Below the pieces are notes generated by a model. It did no database searches and was not told where the DNA came from. It saw nothing but the letters and a program-made list of their open reading frames with translations. Positions 18,917-27,178 of a stretch of 64,000 bases of DNA are shown here, piece after piece. How positions within the stretch are numbered: position 1 is the stretch's first letter; every line of letters starts with the position of its first letter. The DNA is from Fimenecus sp045545735. Its GTDB lineage: Bacteria; Bacillota; Clostridia; Oscillospirales; Acutalibacteraceae. The translations under genes were made by a program, and so were the position numbers. The stretch is from the NCBI GenBank assembly GCA_045545735.1, contig JAZQBM010000004.1:62001-126000 (forward strand), written 5' to 3'.

Positions 18917-19831
18917 TTATTTTATACGTTCAATAGTACGAAGTTTTGCACTTCGACTTCTGTTATTCATATCTAATTCCGATTGTTTTGCAGAAACCCC
19001 TTTGTTAATAAGTTTGCCTTCAGGTGTTTTTCCGCACACGCAAACGGGAAATTCTTTAGGACAAGTGCACCCTAATGTAAATTCACGAAACTTTTCTTTC
19101 ACCGTTCTGTCTTCAAGAGAGTGGAATGTTATTATTGAAAGTCTTCCGCCCACCTTAAGACTATGGAACATATCGTCAACCGCCTGACTTAATGTTGAAA
19201 GTTCATCGTTGACTTCAATTCTTATTGCCTGAAAGGTTTTTCTTGCAGGGTGCCCGTCACGACGATATTTTGCAGGAACCGAATCTTTAATAATTTCAGC
19301 AAGTTCCAAAGTTGTTTCTATGTTTTTTTCGTTTCTTGCTTTTACAATATTTTTAGCAATGTTTCTTGCAAACTTTTCTTCACCATAACGACTGATTATA
19401 TTTGCAAGTTCATATTCGGTATATCCGTTTACAACATCAAACGCACTTTTGCCCGATTTACTCATTCGCATATCAAGTGGTGCATCGTGATGAAACGAAA
19501 ATCCCCTTTCGGCTGTGTCAAGCTGAAATGAACTAACACCCAAATCAGCAAGTATTCCGTCAGCCAATCTGCCGTTCAATATACCTTTTATATTATTAAA
19601 ATTATCGTTGACTATTTCTACCTGAGGTGCAGAACCTATACGTTCTGTTATTACCTGTATGGCGTCGGGGTCACGGTCAATAGCAACAAGAACGCCGTCC
19701 GGGATGCGTGCAAGTATTGCTTTGGAATGCCCCGCTCCGCCACAGGTACAATCAACGTACAAACCATCTGATTTAATGTTCAATGATTCTATTGTTTCAT
19801 CAAACAAAACTGAAATATGTGAAAATTCCAT
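18917..19831 (-). CDS. rsmH: 16S rRNA (cytosine1402-N4)-methyltransferase RsmH
   Basis: SAM-dependent methyltransferase (MraW) that modifies C1402 in the decoding centre. Motifs VDCTCGGAGHSKAIL and ILADLGVSSFQLD are visible, as is the SFHSLEDR...FR region. I use the ATG at 19829-19831 (MEFSHISVLF); a TTG four codons upstream, overlapping mraZ, extends the frame but is less likely. The start is 5 nt after the mraZ stop. Confidence 0.95.
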   Translation of the reverse strand: MEFSHISVLFDETIESLNIKSDGLYVDCTCGGAGHSKAILARIPDGVLVAIDRDPDAIQVITERIGSAPQVEIVNDNFNNIKGILNGRLADGILADLGVSSFQLDTAERGFSFHHDAPLDMRMSKSGKSAFDVVNGYTEYELANIISRYGEEKFARNIAKNIVKARNEKNIETTLELAEIIKDSVPAKYRRDGHPARKTFQAIRIEVNDELSTLSQAVDDMFHSLKVGGRLSIITFHSLEDRTVKEKFREFTLGCTCPKEFPVCVCGKTPEGKLINKGVSAKQSELDMNNRSRSAKLRTIERIK

Positions 19832-19836
19832 ATTAA

Positions 19837-20244
19837 TTACCAATCAATATCTGCTGAATAGTCGATTGCAGAATTTGTTTCCATTTCAGTAATCTTGAAT
19901 TTTTCAAGAGGCATAATCACAACTCTGCGACCACCACCGATTACTGCAACTTCTTTTTTCAATTCAGCGTGTTGAACATGGCGACCATCAAGAGTAACTC
20001 TGCCTTGATTATCAACAGTTGCCTCACACACATTACTGAAGAAAGCCATTTGTTTGTTAAGGTCACGGTGAGTTTGTCTATACTGTTCTGCTATTTCATT
20101 AAAGGTATCTTCAGGGTAAACAAACAAACTTGCTTCAGGACCGGGCATAATATAAAATCTTTCGCCCAACTGGTCGCGAAAACGAACAGGAATAAACAAA
20201 CGGTTTTTAGCGTCAAGATTGTGATAATAATTATTTACAAACAC
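19837..20244 (-). CDS. mraZ: Transcriptional regulator MraZ
   Basis: 135-residue protein with two AbrB-like MraZ domains; the signature stretches are NLDAKNRLFIPVRFRDQLG and VDNQGRVTLDGR. MraZ binds repeats in its own promoter and usually represses the dcw cluster. It is the first gene of the cluster, about 80 nt below a near-consensus promoter. Confidence 0.96.
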   Translation of the reverse strand: MFVNNYYHNLDAKNRLFIPVRFRDQLGERFYIMPGPEASLFVYPEDTFNEIAEQYRQTHRDLNKQMAFFSNVCEATVDNQGRVTLDGRHVQHAELKKEVAVIGGGRRVVIMPLEKFKITEMETNSAIDYSADIDW

Positions 20245-20301
20245 TTTTTATTCATTCCTTTCGTAGTTAAATTTTGTCTAATTAGCCTTTTTGATGTATT
20301 T

Positions 20302-20324
20302 TTGGTGCATTTCTCCCCCACCAA
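20302..20324 (-). promoter_or_regulatory. Possible operator or hairpin at the mraZ transcript start
   Basis: Minus-strand TTGGTG...CACCAA inverted repeat around a G-rich core (GTGGGGGAG), right at the predicted transcription start. MraZ boxes in other Firmicutes are G-rich (GTGGAG-like) direct repeats; here only one convincing box is present, so the assignment is weak. Confidence 0.35.
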
Positions 20325-20331
20325 TGCATTT

Positions 20332-20360
20332 ATTATACAATAATACTTTAAAAATTGCAA
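20332..20360 (-). promoter_or_regulatory. Promoter of the dcw cluster (mraZ)
   Basis: Minus strand -35 TTGCAA (20355-20360), 17-nt spacer, -10 TATAAT (20332-20337). It is the only clear promoter ahead of mraZ and the likely driver of the whole 12-gene cluster. Confidence 0.82.
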
Positions 20361-20444
20361 CAAAAAGATGAAAACTTATTTGTGCATTTTTCTACAAAAT
20401 TTTCAAAAAAATTTTATGCAATATTCACAAACGTCAAAAAGCAT

Positions 20445-20480
20445 AAAAAACCACCCTATTCCTAGTGGAATAAGGTGGTT
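20445..20480 (-). terminator. Intrinsic terminator of pncB-ppa
   Basis: On the minus strand AACCACCTTATTCC / GGAATAGGGTGGTT (20449-20480), with a short ACTA loop, followed by TTTTTA. It closes the unit ending in ppa. Confidence 0.88.
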
Positions 20481-20503
20481 TGAGAGTTTTGTTTATTTTT
20501 TAA

Positions 20504-21031
20504 TTATCCAAATTTCTTTTTATAACCTTCAATTGCATCATCGATAATATCAATTGCCGCGAGGACGCCTTTTGCCTCGTCAATTGCAGTATCTTTATTC
20601 TCAAGCATTTTGTAAACCTTGAAGAAATGAATCATTTCGTCGAAGATATGCTTTGGAAGTTGACTTATATCTTTATACTCATTATAAGTAGGGTCACCGA
20701 ACGGAATTGCGATAATCTTATCGTCAGCGTGGCCACCGTCAACCATTGAAATTACGCCGATTGGGTAGCAACGCACAAGTGCCATCGGTTCAATCTGTTC
20801 AGAGCAAAGAACAAGCACATCAAGGGGGTCGTTATCATCAGCATAAGTCTTTGGAATAAAGCCATAGTTTGCAGGATAGTGAGTTGATGTATGAAGAACG
20901 CGGTCAAGTTTTAATAAACCTGTATCTTTATCAAGCTCATATTTCATTTTACTGCCCTTTGAAATTTCGATAACTGCTTCAAAGTCTTTTCTTGTAATTC
21001 TTGAACTGTCAATATCGTGCCAAATATTCAT
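20504..21031 (-). CDS. ppa: Inorganic pyrophosphatase, family I
   Basis: Soluble Mg-dependent pyrophosphatase that hydrolyses PPi from biosynthetic reactions. 175 residues with the family I signature DDNDPLDVLVL and the KYELDKDTG substrate region. Its start overlaps the pncB stop by 1 nt. The pairing with pncB makes sense because nicotinate phosphoribosyltransferase releases PPi. Confidence 0.94.
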   Translation of the reverse strand: MNIWHDIDSSRITRKDFEAVIEISKGSKMKYELDKDTGLLKLDRVLHTSTHYPANYGFIPKTYADDNDPLDVLVLCSEQIEPMALVRCYPIGVISMVDGGHADDKIIAIPFGDPTYNEYKDISQLPKHIFDEMIHFFKVYKMLENKDTAIDEAKGVLAAIDIIDDAIEGYKKKFG

Positions 21032-22488
21032 TATCTCTTTACTCCTTTATATTCTTCAATCAAATCTTTACGAACTCGCCACAGTTCTTCAGATAAATCC
21101 ACATAATAAGTATGAGGATTTTCAAATCTTTTAACTTCTTCCCACAAATTGTCAATCTGTTCTGAACAATAGTCACGGATTTCGTCAACTGACGGCTCAG
21201 TATATACACATTCGCCCGCTTTGAACACAGGAACAAGAAGTTTTCTTGCTACAAAGTTTTCAACCTCTTTACGTTTCCAAGTAAAATCAGGGTCAAAAAG
21301 TGTATACGGCTTGCTTTCGTCGATTTTTTCATTTTCAAGAGTAAGAACGTCTGCAATTGCTTTGCCCGTATCACAATCAAAAAGTCTGTAAAGCATTTTT
21401 GAGTGTGGTGTTGTGATTTTACTTACGTTTTCTGAAAGATTGATTTTTGGAACAATCTCGCCATTTTTCTCAACCGCAGATAATTTATATACACCACTGA
21501 AAATCGGTGATGATGCAGAATTTATAAGTCGCTCACCTACTACAAAGCAATCAACTTTTGCACCTTGTAAAAGCATATCGTTGATAATATGCTCGTCAAG
21601 TGAATTTGAAGCGGTAATGTTACAATCGGGGTAACCTGCCTCATCAAGCATTTTACGTGCTTTTTTAGACAGATATGTTATATCGCCCGAGTCAATACGG
21701 ATACTAACGGGACGCTTGCCCATTGGTTTCAATACATCATCAAAGGCTTTGATTGCATTTGGCACACCTGAACGGATTGTGTCGTAAGTATCAACTACAA
21801 GCGAGCAATCATCCGGGTATTGTCTTGCATATTCACAAAAAGCGTCATATTCACTGTCAAACATCTGCACCCAGCTATGAATCATAGCGTTCATTGTAGG
21901 AATACCGAATTCTTTGCCTTGAACAACACCTGAAGTACCAACACAGCCACCAATATATGCAGCACGAGAGCCATAAAATGCAGAATCATAACCAATCGCA
22001 CGACGAGTACCAAACTCAGCAACAGCTGTACCTTTAGCGGCACGGACAAGTCGGTTTGCCTTTGTTGCAATAAGGGATTGATGATTCATACATACAAGCA
22101 ACAAGGTTTCAATAAGTTGTGCTTGTAAAATTGGTCCGCGAACTTTAATTACAGGCTCATTAGGAAATACGGGTGTTCCTTCGGGAACTGACCAGATATC
22201 GCATTCGAACTTGAAATTTCTTAAATAATCAACAAATCCGTCGCAAAGTCCTATTGATGAAAGATATTCTAAATCGGACTCGGAAAACTTAATATTTTTA
22301 ACGAGTTCAACAATTCGTGAAAGCCCTGAAAAGATTGCAAAACCGCCATTATCAGGAACTTTTCTGAAAAACAAATCGAAATATGCAATTTCGTCTGCTT
22401 TGCCACTCATATAAAGACCGTTAGCCATTGTAAGTTCATAAAGCTCGGTCATTAAAAAACAGTTTTTATCAAGAGAAAGATGTGCCAT
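21031..22488 (-). CDS. pncB: Nicotinate phosphoribosyltransferase
   Basis: Converts nicotinate, PRPP and ATP to nicotinate mononucleotide in NAD salvage. 485 residues with the N-terminal LMTELYELTMANGLY, the central FGTRRAIGYDSA and the phosphate-binding IRIDSGDITYLSK. The window also carries nadB and nadC of the de novo route, so the organism seems able to make NAD both ways if nadA is present elsewhere. Confidence 0.95.
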   Translation of the reverse strand: MAHLSLDKNCFLMTELYELTMANGLYMSGKADEIAYFDLFFRKVPDNGGFAIFSGLSRIVELVKNIKFSESDLEYLSSIGLCDGFVDYLRNFKFECDIWSVPEGTPVFPNEPVIKVRGPILQAQLIETLLLVCMNHQSLIATKANRLVRAAKGTAVAEFGTRRAIGYDSAFYGSRAAYIGGCVGTSGVVQGKEFGIPTMNAMIHSWVQMFDSEYDAFCEYARQYPDDCSLVVDTYDTIRSGVPNAIKAFDDVLKPMGKRPVSIRIDSGDITYLSKKARKMLDEAGYPDCNITASNSLDEHIINDMLLQGAKVDCFVVGERLINSASSPIFSGVYKLSAVEKNGEIVPKINLSENVSKITTPHSKMLYRLFDCDTGKAIADVLTLENEKIDESKPYTLFDPDFTWKRKEVENFVARKLLVPVFKAGECVYTEPSVDEIRDYCSEQIDNLWEEVKRFENPHTYYVDLSEELWRVRKDLIEEYKGVKR

Positions 22489-22514
22489 AAAATCACTCCT
22501 AATTATACAATATC

Positions 22515-22543
22515 ATTTTAACAAAGTTTTATTAAAAAGTCTA
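22515..22543 (-). promoter_or_regulatory. Probable promoter of pncB-ppa
   Basis: Minus strand -35 TAGACT (22538-22543), 17-nt spacer, -10 TAAAAT (22515-22520). The -35 is weak. Confidence 0.5.
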
Positions 22544-22556
22544 CAACAAATTGTTG
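22544..22556. promoter_or_regulatory. Palindrome between pncB and the nitroreductase gene
   Basis: Perfect 13-nt palindrome CAACAA-A-TTGTTG. It touches the -35 of the plus-strand promoter (22554-22559) and adjoins the minus-strand -35, so a bound protein could affect both genes. No regulator is identified. Confidence 0.4.
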
Positions 22557-22582
22557 AATGGGAATAAAAAATAGTATATAAT
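22554..22582 (+). promoter_or_regulatory. Promoter of the nitroreductase gene
   Basis: -35 TTGAAT (22554-22559), 17-nt spacer, -10 TATAAT (22577-22582). Confidence 0.7.
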
Positions 22583-22612
22583 TATTATAACTTAAATTTA
22601 GGAGTTATTATT

Positions 22613-23140
22613 ATGTTTAGTGAACTTATTTTAAAACGTGAAAGTTGCAGAAATTATAATGGTGAGTCTGTTTCAACAAATTTACTTTTAAAGTGTGTTG
22701 ATGCGGCAAGACTTTCGCCTTCTGCTTGCAACTCACAACCGTGGAAATACTACATTGTAAATGGTGGGGAAAATGCAGAGAAGATAAGAGATTGTATTCA
22801 ACCAAACGGGGCAAATAAGTTTGTGCAAAATTGCCCTGCATTTGCCATTGTCACAGAAAGACCTGCTACACTTAAGGCATTCGTTCAGGAAAAAGTTAGA
22901 AACAGTCAGAAATGGGCTGAAAACGACATTGGACTTTCAGTTGCTCACTACTGCTTGCAAGCTGCTGATTTAGGTCTTGGCACTTGCATTATCGGTATGG
23001 TTGAAGAAGAAAAAGTCCGCGAATATTTTGGTATTGAAGATAAAATAAGACTTGTTATTGCAACCGGATATTCAGCAGATGAAAAGCCAAGAAATAAAGT
23101 GAGAAAGCCACTTGAAGATGTTTGTGAAATAATTGGTTAA
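22613..23140 (+). CDS. Nitroreductase-family FMN oxidoreductase
   Basis: 175 residues with the family pattern: RESCRNYNGESV at the N-terminus, ARLSPSACNSQPWKYYIV (FMN phosphate and ring contacts), and ADLGLGTCIIGMVEEEKVR. These are FMN-binding NAD(P)H oxidoreductases of uncertain natural substrate. RBS TAGGAG precedes the ATG. It stands alone between a divergent pncB and a convergent hisF. Confidence 0.9.
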   Translation: MFSELILKRESCRNYNGESVSTNLLLKCVDAARLSPSACNSQPWKYYIVNGGENAEKIRDCIQPNGANKFVQNCPAFAIVTERPATLKAFVQEKVRNSQKWAENDIGLSVAHYCLQAADLGLGTCIIGMVEEEKVREYFGIEDKIRLVIATGYSADEKPRNKVRKPLEDVCEIIG

Positions 23141-23150
23141 GTGCAAAATT

Positions 23151-23178
23151 AACGGCGAGGTTACCCTCGCCGTTTTTA
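23151..23178. terminator. Bidirectional terminator between the nitroreductase gene and hisF
   Basis: Stem AACGGCGAGG / CCTCGCCGTT (23151-23174), T-tract on the plus strand (TTTTTATT) and AATTTTGC on the minus strand. Confidence 0.88.
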
Positions 23179-23934
23179 TTATAATCTAACTGATATTCCG
23201 TTATCTTTAAGATAGTGTTTTAAGTCCATAATTGGGATTTCGTTGAAGTGGAAAAGAGATGCGGCTAAAACTGCATCGGCTTTACCCTCATTGAATGCAT
23301 CAAGAAAATGGGATTTTGCACCTGCACCACCTGATGCGATTACGGGCACGCCTACACATTCTGAAACTGCACGATTAAGGTCGTTATCATAACCTTGTTT
23401 TTGTCCATCACAATCCATACTTGTTAAAAGTATTTCGCCTGCTCCCCTTTTTACTGCTTCTTCTGCCCATTTTACTGCATCAATGCCTGTTGGGATTCTA
23501 CCACCGTTAAGGTAAACTTCCCAACCATTGCCGTTTCGTTTAGCATCAATTGCACAAACTACACATTGACTACCGAATTTATAAGCAGCCTCATTAATGA
23601 GATTAGGGTTTCTTACTGCAGCAGAGTTTACTGAAATTTTGTCAGCACCTGCACGAAGAAGTTCCTTGAAATCTTCAACTGTTCTTATTCCGCCACCAAC
23701 TGTAAATGGAATAAAGATATTATCGGCAACCTGACGAACAATCTCAAGCATTGTACCCCTACCCTCATGAGTAGCAGTAATATCGAGCAAAACAAGTTCG
23801 TCGGCACCTTTTTTGTTGTATTCTATTGCACACTCCACAGGGTCACCTGCATCACGAATATTGACAAAACTAACACCTTTTACAACGCGTCCGTTTTTAA
23901 CATCAAGGCAAGGTATAATTCTTTTAGCGTACAT
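23179..23934 (-). CDS. hisF: Imidazole glycerol phosphate synthase cyclase subunit HisF
   Basis: TIM-barrel subunit that uses ammonia from HisH to convert PRFAR into imidazole glycerol phosphate and AICAR. 251 residues; the catalytic aspartates are seen in PCLDVKNGRVVKG and CAIDAKRNG, and the phosphate sites in GGGIRTVEDF and ASGGAGAKSHF. RBS GGAGG sits in the end of hisH, and the start overlaps the hisH stop by 1 nt. Confidence 0.95.
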   Translation of the reverse strand: MYAKRIIPCLDVKNGRVVKGVSFVNIRDAGDPVECAIEYNKKGADELVLLDITATHEGRGTMLEIVRQVADNIFIPFTVGGGIRTVEDFKELLRAGADKISVNSAAVRNPNLINEAAYKFGSQCVVCAIDAKRNGNGWEVYLNGGRIPTGIDAVKWAEEAVKRGAGEILLTSMDCDGQKQGYDNDLNRAVSECVGVPVIASGGAGAKSHFLDAFNEGKADAVLAASLFHFNEIPIMDLKHYLKDNGISVRL

Positions 23935-24548
23935 TACTTAACCTCCATTGATGCGAAATTTTTAAGGATTTGAAGTCCCACATCTCCACTTTTTTCAGGG
24001 TGGAATTGTGTTGCAAAAACATTGTTTTTACCCACTGCAGAGTGGAAATCAATACCGTAATTCGTTACACAAGCAATATCATTTTCATCTTCTGCGTGGA
24101 GATAATAGGAATGAACAAAATAGACATAACTGTTTTCGGAAACGCCTTTAAAGATACCATCTTTTTGCTTGATTTCAAGGGAATTCCAACCAATATGCGG
24201 AATTTTAAGTCCCATATCACTTGAAAACTTTTTGATTTTGCCCTTGAAAATGCCTAATCCTTGAACGCCCGGGGATTCCTCTGACTCCTCAAACAAAAGT
24301 TGAAGTCCTAAACAGATACCTAAAAATGGTTTTCCGCTTAAAGCGTTTTGCTTAACGGTTTCTACAAGTCCTTTTTCAGTCATTGAGTTCATAGCATCGC
24401 CAAACGAACCAACGCCGGGGAGTAAAATTCTGTCGCAAGCGTTGATTATTTCGGGGTTATCTGTAATTACACTTTCGGCACCAATAAAATCAAAAGCTTT
24501 TTTTACGCTTTGAAGATTTCCTGCACCATAGTCAATTATTGCAATCAT
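23934..24548 (-). CDS. hisH: Imidazole glycerol phosphate synthase glutaminase subunit HisH
   Basis: Class I glutamine amidotransferase supplying ammonia to HisF. Nucleophile elbow FLGICLGLQLLFEE and the His-Glu pair in ATQFHPEKSGD are present. I choose the ATG at 24546-24548 because TAAGGA lies 9 nt before it; the upstream ATG at 24555-24557 touches that same RBS and cannot use it. No other his gene lies near. Confidence 0.94.
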   Translation of the reverse strand: MIAIIDYGAGNLQSVKKAFDFIGAESVITDNPEIINACDRILLPGVGSFGDAMNSMTEKGLVETVKQNALSGKPFLGICLGLQLLFEESEESPGVQGLGIFKGKIKKFSSDMGLKIPHIGWNSLEIKQKDGIFKGVSENSYVYFVHSYYLHAEDENDIACVTNYGIDFHSAVGKNNVFATQFHPEKSGDVGLQILKNFASMEVK

Positions 24549-24577
24549 TTTTGTCATTCCTTAAAAATAGTATTGTT

Positions 24578-24606
24578 ATTTTAACAAATTAAGTTCGCAT
24601 AATCAA
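24578..24606 (-). promoter_or_regulatory. Promoter of hisH-hisF
   Basis: Minus strand -35 TTGATT (24601-24606), 17-nt spacer, -10 TAAAAT (24578-24583). The pair therefore appears to be transcribed on its own. Confidence 0.65.
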
Positions 24607-24626
24607 TAGTATATTGCTTGTTTTAA

Positions 24627-24655
24627 TTGACTTTTGGAATATTTTGCTTTAAAAT
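24627..24655 (+). promoter_or_regulatory. Promoter of the HAD phosphatase gene
   Basis: -35 TTGACT (24627-24632), 17-nt spacer, -10 TAAAAT (24650-24655). Confidence 0.7.
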
Positions 24656-24678
24656 CAAATGCGTATGGAGGTAATCTT

Positions 24679-25452
24679 ATGGATAACGTTTTAAATAAAA
24701 AAGGTTTTATCAGCGATATGGACGGTGTTATATATCACGGTAACAAGATATTACCCGGTGTTGCTGAATTTGTAAACTGGATGATTGATAATGATAAAAA
24801 ATTCGTATTTCTTACAAACAGTCCTGAAAAAACGCCTCACGAATTAAGTATGAAACTTGAACGTATGGGATTAAAGGTTTCTGCAGAACATTTCTACACA
24901 AGTGCTATGGCTACGGCGGCGTTTTTAAGTAGCCAAAAGCCAAATTGCACAGCATATGTAATTGGCGAAGCGGCTCTTACAAAGGCACTTTATGACCAAG
25001 GAATTTATATGAATGACGTAAATCCCGACTACGTAGTTGTTGGTGAAACAAGAACATATAACTTTGAAAAAATTGAAAAGGCTATTGAGTTAGTACTTAA
25101 AGGTGCGAAACTCATAGGTACAAATCCTGACATTACAGGGCCTACTGAACGTGGACTTATGCCCGCAACAGGTTCACTTATTGCACCTATTGAGATTGCA
25201 ACTGGTAAAAAAGCATATTTTGTTGGCAAGCCAAACCCTCTTATGCTTCGTCACGGACTTCGCAAAATTGACTGTCACAGTGAAGAAATTGCATTTATCG
25301 GTGACAGAATGGACACGGATATTATTGCAGGTATTGAGTCAAACGTTGACACTGTGCTTGTGCTTTCAGGTGTTACATCTTTTGAAGATATCGACAAATT
25401 CCCATATCGTCCTAAATACATTTTAGACAACATAGGTGAAATTTTAAAGTAA
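24679..25452 (+). CDS. HAD-superfamily sugar-phosphate phosphatase, NagD-like
   Basis: 257 residues if translation starts at ATG 24679, which has TGGAGG upstream and starts just before the first HAD motif. Motif I FISDMDGVIYHG, motif II FLTNSPEKTP, and the C-terminal GKPNPLMLRHGL and IGDRMDTDIIAG are all of the HAD-IIA (NagD/PGP/p-nitrophenylphosphatase) type. Substrate unknown; members act on nucleotide monophosphates or sugar phosphates. Confidence 0.9.
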   Translation: MDNVLNKKGFISDMDGVIYHGNKILPGVAEFVNWMIDNDKKFVFLTNSPEKTPHELSMKLERMGLKVSAEHFYTSAMATAAFLSSQKPNCTAYVIGEAALTKALYDQGIYMNDVNPDYVVVGETRTYNFEKIEKAIELVLKGAKLIGTNPDITGPTERGLMPATGSLIAPIEIATGKKAYFVGKPNPLMLRHGLRKIDCHSEEIAFIGDRMDTDIIAGIESNVDTVLVLSGVTSFEDIDKFPYRPKYILDNIGEILK

Positions 25453-25469
25453 AAAACAATACAAAAAGT

Positions 25470-25505
25470 GAACGACCTTGCTAAGTTGCAAGGTCGTTCT
25501 TTTTC
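25470..25505. terminator. Bidirectional terminator after the HAD gene
   Basis: Stem GAACGACCTTGC / GCAAGGTCGTTC (within 25470-25499), TTTTTC on the plus side and CACTTTTTGT on the minus side, serving both convergent units. Confidence 0.85.
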
Positions 25506-26358
25506 ATACATTATCGTACATAGTTGCAAGTTTCTTCGCTGAATTGTAAAGATTTTGTACGCATTCGGAAATATCAGGATTTTTCAAGTTTTCAATATAA
25601 TAGCTTGCTTCAAGGGTAAAGTAGCCGTCATAGCCTATATCTTTAAGTGCTTTTACAATTGGTACAAAATCAATATTCATTGAAAATGGAAGTTGATGTG
25701 AATCGTGCAGTTTATCATTATCGTGAATATGCAACGCTTTAAGGCGATTGCCTAATGCTTTTATCATTTCTACTGCGTTGGTGTTACTGCCCTTCATTTC
25801 GGCGTGGCCAATATCAAGACAAGCAACAAGACAATCGTCATTTACTGCGTCAAGATGGGCATTAAAACTTTCAGGTGTAGCACAGGCTGCGAAAGAAGAA
25901 TGTTCTTCATCAGGTAACCAATTCCACATATTTTCAGTTGCGATTTTAACATTATGTTGTTTTGCAAAAGGCAAGAGTTCAAAATACATTTCTGCGTTTT
26001 CTTCAGGTGTGCCGTTATTCATAGGGTGGATTACACAAATCTCGCCACCTGCCTCTGCTACACACTCAATTGCACGTTTAAGATAATCTATACTTTTCGG
26101 GGAACTTGGGAATGGTGCGTGACCTTGGTTACAGATAATACCATTATCGAGACCAATTAGACGAAGTTTTCTTGCAAATGCAAGATATTCATTTTGTGCA
26201 GTTGGGTGATTTGTGGGGACTAAAACCCCATTTTGTTTTTCACACATTTGAAACAGCGAGAAATCCCAAGCGTCAAAACCTGTTTTTGCAACAAGTTCAA
26301 CAGCGTTTTCTTCACCAATATGTAACGCGATTGAATCTATTTCGGTAGAGATTTTCAT
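25504..26358 (-). CDS. Sugar phosphate isomerase/epimerase-type TIM-barrel protein
   Basis: 284 residues of the xylose isomerase-like / AP endonuclease 2 TIM-barrel family. Metal-ligand type residues are seen in IATENMWNW, ACLDIGHAEMKGS, LKALHIHDND and YFTLEASYYIE. These proteins isomerise or epimerise sugars or keto-sugars; the substrate here is unknown. It overlaps the upstream DUF2809 gene by 4 nt. Confidence 0.85.
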   Translation of the reverse strand: MKISTEIDSIALHIGEENAVELVAKTGFDAWDFSLFQMCEKQNGVLVPTNHPTAQNEYLAFARKLRLIGLDNGIICNQGHAPFPSSPKSIDYLKRAIECVAEAGGEICVIHPMNNGTPEENAEMYFELLPFAKQHNVKIATENMWNWLPDEEHSSFAACATPESFNAHLDAVNDDCLVACLDIGHAEMKGSNTNAVEMIKALGNRLKALHIHDNDKLHDSHQLPFSMNIDFVPIVKALKDIGYDGYFTLEASYYIENLKNPDISECVQNLYNSAKKLATMYDNV

Positions 26359-26756
26359 AAAGTACTCCTTTTTCTCTTAATTATGTAATCGATAATAGCG
26401 AAAGTTAGGCATCCTATTGCGTAACAGATTAAATCTGCAAAGGAGAATGTTCTGCCAAGTAAGGTTGATATAAAAGCATTGTCATCAAGTCCTATCTTTT
26501 TTACAAAATCAAAATATTGTCCAATTTCAACAATTGCTGAAAAGACAAACACAAGTATTGGCATTATCTTGATTTTTTCGGGAATTAAAAATCTTGCAAG
26601 AGAACAAATAAGAACTGTCACAAGCATATCACCAACATATGGGCGAATGAAATTATCGTGAGCAAACAAGGCAATTAGTATTTCTATTGTGAGTACTATA
26701 AGAAACATTACAGCATAGATTGTTCTTAATCTATTTTTGATTTTAACCACCGCCAT
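26355..26756 (-). CDS. DUF2809 family membrane protein
   Basis: 133 residues with four or five membrane helices and the family's typical VGDMLVTVLI and SAIVEIGQYFDF segments. Function unknown. There is no Shine-Dalgarno sequence before the ATG, and the predicted promoter puts the transcript start only about 8-10 nt upstream, so the mRNA may be almost leaderless. Stop overlaps the start of the TIM-barrel gene (ATGA). Confidence 0.8.
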   Translation of the reverse strand: MAVVKIKNRLRTIYAVMFLIVLTIEILIALFAHDNFIRPYVGDMLVTVLICSLARFLIPEKIKIMPILVFVFSAIVEIGQYFDFVKKIGLDDNAFISTLLGRTFSFADLICYAIGCLTFAIIDYIIKRKRSTL

Positions 26757-26770
26757 AGTTTTATATATTT

Positions 26771-26799
26771 ATTTTAGTATAAGAAAGAATAAATTGCAA
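26771..26799 (-). promoter_or_regulatory. Promoter of the DUF2809 / TIM-barrel unit
   Basis: Minus strand -35 TTGCAA (26794-26799), 17-nt spacer, -10 TAAAAT (26771-26776). The -35 abuts the T-tract of the tRNA terminator. Confidence 0.65.
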
Positions 26800-26835
26800 T
26801 AAAAATAAGAGTCTTCCTATTGGAAAACTCTTATT
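26800..26835 (-). terminator. Terminator of the tRNA-Thr/tRNA-Tyr unit
   Basis: Minus strand AATAAGAGT / ACTCTTATT arms (26804-26812 and 26827-26835) with an inner TTCC/GGAA pairing, then TTTTAT. Confidence 0.8.
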
Positions 26836-26836
26836 T

Positions 26837-26921
<85 letters not shown>

Positions 26922-26941
26922 ATATTAAATTTACAAAAAAA

Positions 26942-27017
26942 TGGAGCTGGTGGACGGACTCGAACCCCCGACCTGCTGATTACAAATCAGCTGCTCTACC
27001 AACTGAGCTACACCAGC
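26942..27017 (-). tRNA. tRNA-Thr (anticodon TGT)
   Basis: 76 nt with encoded CCA. Acceptor GCTGGTG / CACCAGC is perfect, the D loop is AGCTCAGTTGGTAGAGC, the anticodon loop TTTGTAA (TGT) is closed by CTGAT/ATCAG, and the T arm is GGGGGTTCGAGTCC. It is the first tRNA of a two-gene unit with tRNA-Tyr. Confidence 0.97.
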
Positions 27018-27033
27018 GTCTCAACGCTTGAAT

Positions 27034-27062
27034 ATAATATCATAACAAAATCAGTTCGTCAA
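27034..27062 (-). promoter_or_regulatory. Promoter of the tRNA-Thr/tRNA-Tyr unit
   Basis: Minus strand -35 TTGACG (27057-27062), 17-nt spacer, -10 TATTAT (27034-27039), about 17 nt before tRNA-Thr. The tRNA-Arg promoter at 52173 has the same design. Confidence 0.8.
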
Positions 27063-27139
27063 GTCTTTTTTTCAAGTTTTTTTAATTTTTTACAAATTTT
27101 TTATTCATAATCAAGTTTATGTTTTTCTACATTTCAAAA

Positions 27140-27170
27140 AGTAAAACGGTGAAGAAAAATTCTTCACCGC
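27140..27170 (-). terminator. Terminator of glnA
   Basis: Minus strand stem CGGTGAAGAA / TTCTTCACCG (27147-27169) followed by TTTTACTTTTTG. Confidence 0.8.
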
Positions 27171-27178
27171 CTTTGTTT

